In this document: piece after piece, positions 63,475 through 64,000 of the stretch | How the letters are laid out: the number at the start of each line of letters is the position of its first letter | Position numbering within the stretch: the stretch's first letter is position 1 | Origin: Achromobacter deleyi | GTDB taxonomy: Bacteria > Pseudomonadota > Gammaproteobacteria > Burkholderiales > Burkholderiaceae_B | Assembly: GCF_902859705.1 (NCBI RefSeq) | Contig: NZ_CADIJO010000004.1 | Location: 248,001-312,000 of the forward strand | Length of the DNA stretch: 64,000 nt | Direction of reading: 5' to 3' | Position numbers and translations under genes: made by a program | Notes under the pieces: model-generated | The model's input: only the letters and a program-made list of their open reading frames with translations | What the model was told of the DNA's origin: nothing | Database searches by the model: none

Positions 63475-64000
63475 TGACGGACGAGAAAGAACGGACGCCG
63501 CGTGCGCCGACGCACCGGGGCATCTACGATGCCGCGGTGGTCGGTGGCGGGCTGGTCGGTTCGGCCGTGGCCTACGGGCTGCGGCGCGAACTGGATCACG
63601 TCGCCGTGCTGGACGAGGGCGATGTCGCGTACCGCGCGTCGCGCGGCAACTTCGGCCTGGTGTGGGTGCAGAGCAAAGGCATGGGCCTGCCGCGCTACGG
63701 CGTCTGGACCATGACGTCGGCCACGGCCTGGCCGCAGCTGGCGGCGCAGCTGCACGAAGAAACCGGCGTGGACGTGCACCTGGAACAGCGCGGCGGCCTG
63801 CACGTGCTGTTGAGCGACGAAGAGATGGACGCACGCGCCACCTTCATGAAGACGCTGCTGGCCCAGCCCGGCATGGCGCAATACGACTGGAAGATGCTGG
63901 ACCGCGCCGAGGTGGCCGACCTGGTGCCGGGCATCGGCCCGGACGTGCGCGGGGCGACCTGGACGCCGGTCGACGGCATCGCCAATCCGCTCAAGCTGCT
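63474..64000 (+). CDS. FAD-dependent oxidoreductase (DAO family), N-terminal fragment
   Basis: The first 175 codons of a flavoprotein with the D-amino-acid oxidase fold: GIYDAAVVGGGLVGSAVAYG at residues 16-35 and ASRGNFGLVWVQSKGMGLPR as the flavin loop. The window ends before the gene does. It is coupled to the PotC-like gene by a TAATG overlap, so the second importer, like the first, is tied to an amino-acid oxidase-type enzyme. It starts with an unusual hydrophilic lead (MTDEKERTPRAPTHR). Confidence 0.88.
   Translation, partial: MTDEKERTPRAPTHRGIYDAAVVGGGLVGSAVAYGLRRELDHVAVLDEGDVAYRASRGNFGLVWVQSKGMGLPRYGVWTMTSATAWPQLAAQLHEETGVDVHLEQRGGLHVLLSDEEMDARATFMKTLLAQPGMAQYDWKMLDRAEVADLVPGIGPDVRGATWTPVDGIANPLKL

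Overview
The window is GC-rich DNA from a betaproteobacterium, most likely an Alcaligenaceae member close to Achromobacter or Bordetella. This rests on the core block rpmH-dnaA-dnaN-gyrB with rnpA, yidD and yidC on the other side, on a Bug-type solute receptor, and on the large number of ABC importers paired with LysR, IclR or GntR regulators. The species call is inference; no database was searched. No rRNA, tRNA, transposase or CRISPR array was seen.

Layout. 1-246 is the start of mnmE, reading out of the window. 362-7222 is a dipeptide-type ABC importer with an M20 amidohydrolase. 7476-8600 is a TauD-type dioxygenase and a tiny exported peptide. 8676-14076 is an iron-uptake block: a TonB-dependent receptor, FecR and FecI, a Fur-like site, and a divergent cysteine-synthase-like enzyme. 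katA follows, then yidC-yidD-rnpA-rpmH (minus strand) and dnaA-dnaN-gyrB (plus strand). 24444-25558 is a lower-GC pair made of a SatD-family protein and a small membrane protein. 25629-32706 is a LysR-controlled operon encoding an isochorismatase-like hydrolase, an MFS exporter, a pirin-like protein, XapX, a YtcJ-like amidohydrolase and DoxX. 32753-38164 is a LysR regulator with a polar amino-acid ABC importer and a threonine-aldolase-like enzyme. 38204-42005 holds an EamA exporter, acylphosphatase, a PhyH-type dioxygenase and an FMN-dependent alpha-hydroxyacid dehydrogenase. 42499-51338 is an IclR-controlled PotABCD-type importer joined to a three-subunit FAD/Fe-S amino-acid dehydrogenase and a GhrA-type reductase. 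51653-58650 holds an AraC/GyrI regulator, a LysR regulator, a Bug receptor and HyuA/HyuB. 59455-64000 is a GntR-controlled second PotABCD-type importer leading into another FAD oxidoreductase, which is cut by the window end.

Most of the accessory DNA follows one plan: a regulator, an importer for a small nitrogen compound, and an oxidase, hydrolase or lyase for its breakdown. The mnmE gene that usually follows yidC lies about 15.8 kb away, so the stretch between them looks like an insertion or rearrangement beside the replication-gene block.

The most unusual observation is a set of long intergenic inverted-repeat elements at 42094-42271, 51406-51565 and 52540-52811. Two of them share a conserved core of about 100 nt that contains internal hairpins. 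Each core is enclosed by a perfect 33-34 bp inverted repeat, and the arm sequences of the two copies are unrelated. The third is a composite: two related cores in opposite orientation, each in its own perfect stem, both enclosed by a 33-bp outer stem. I do not recognise these elements.
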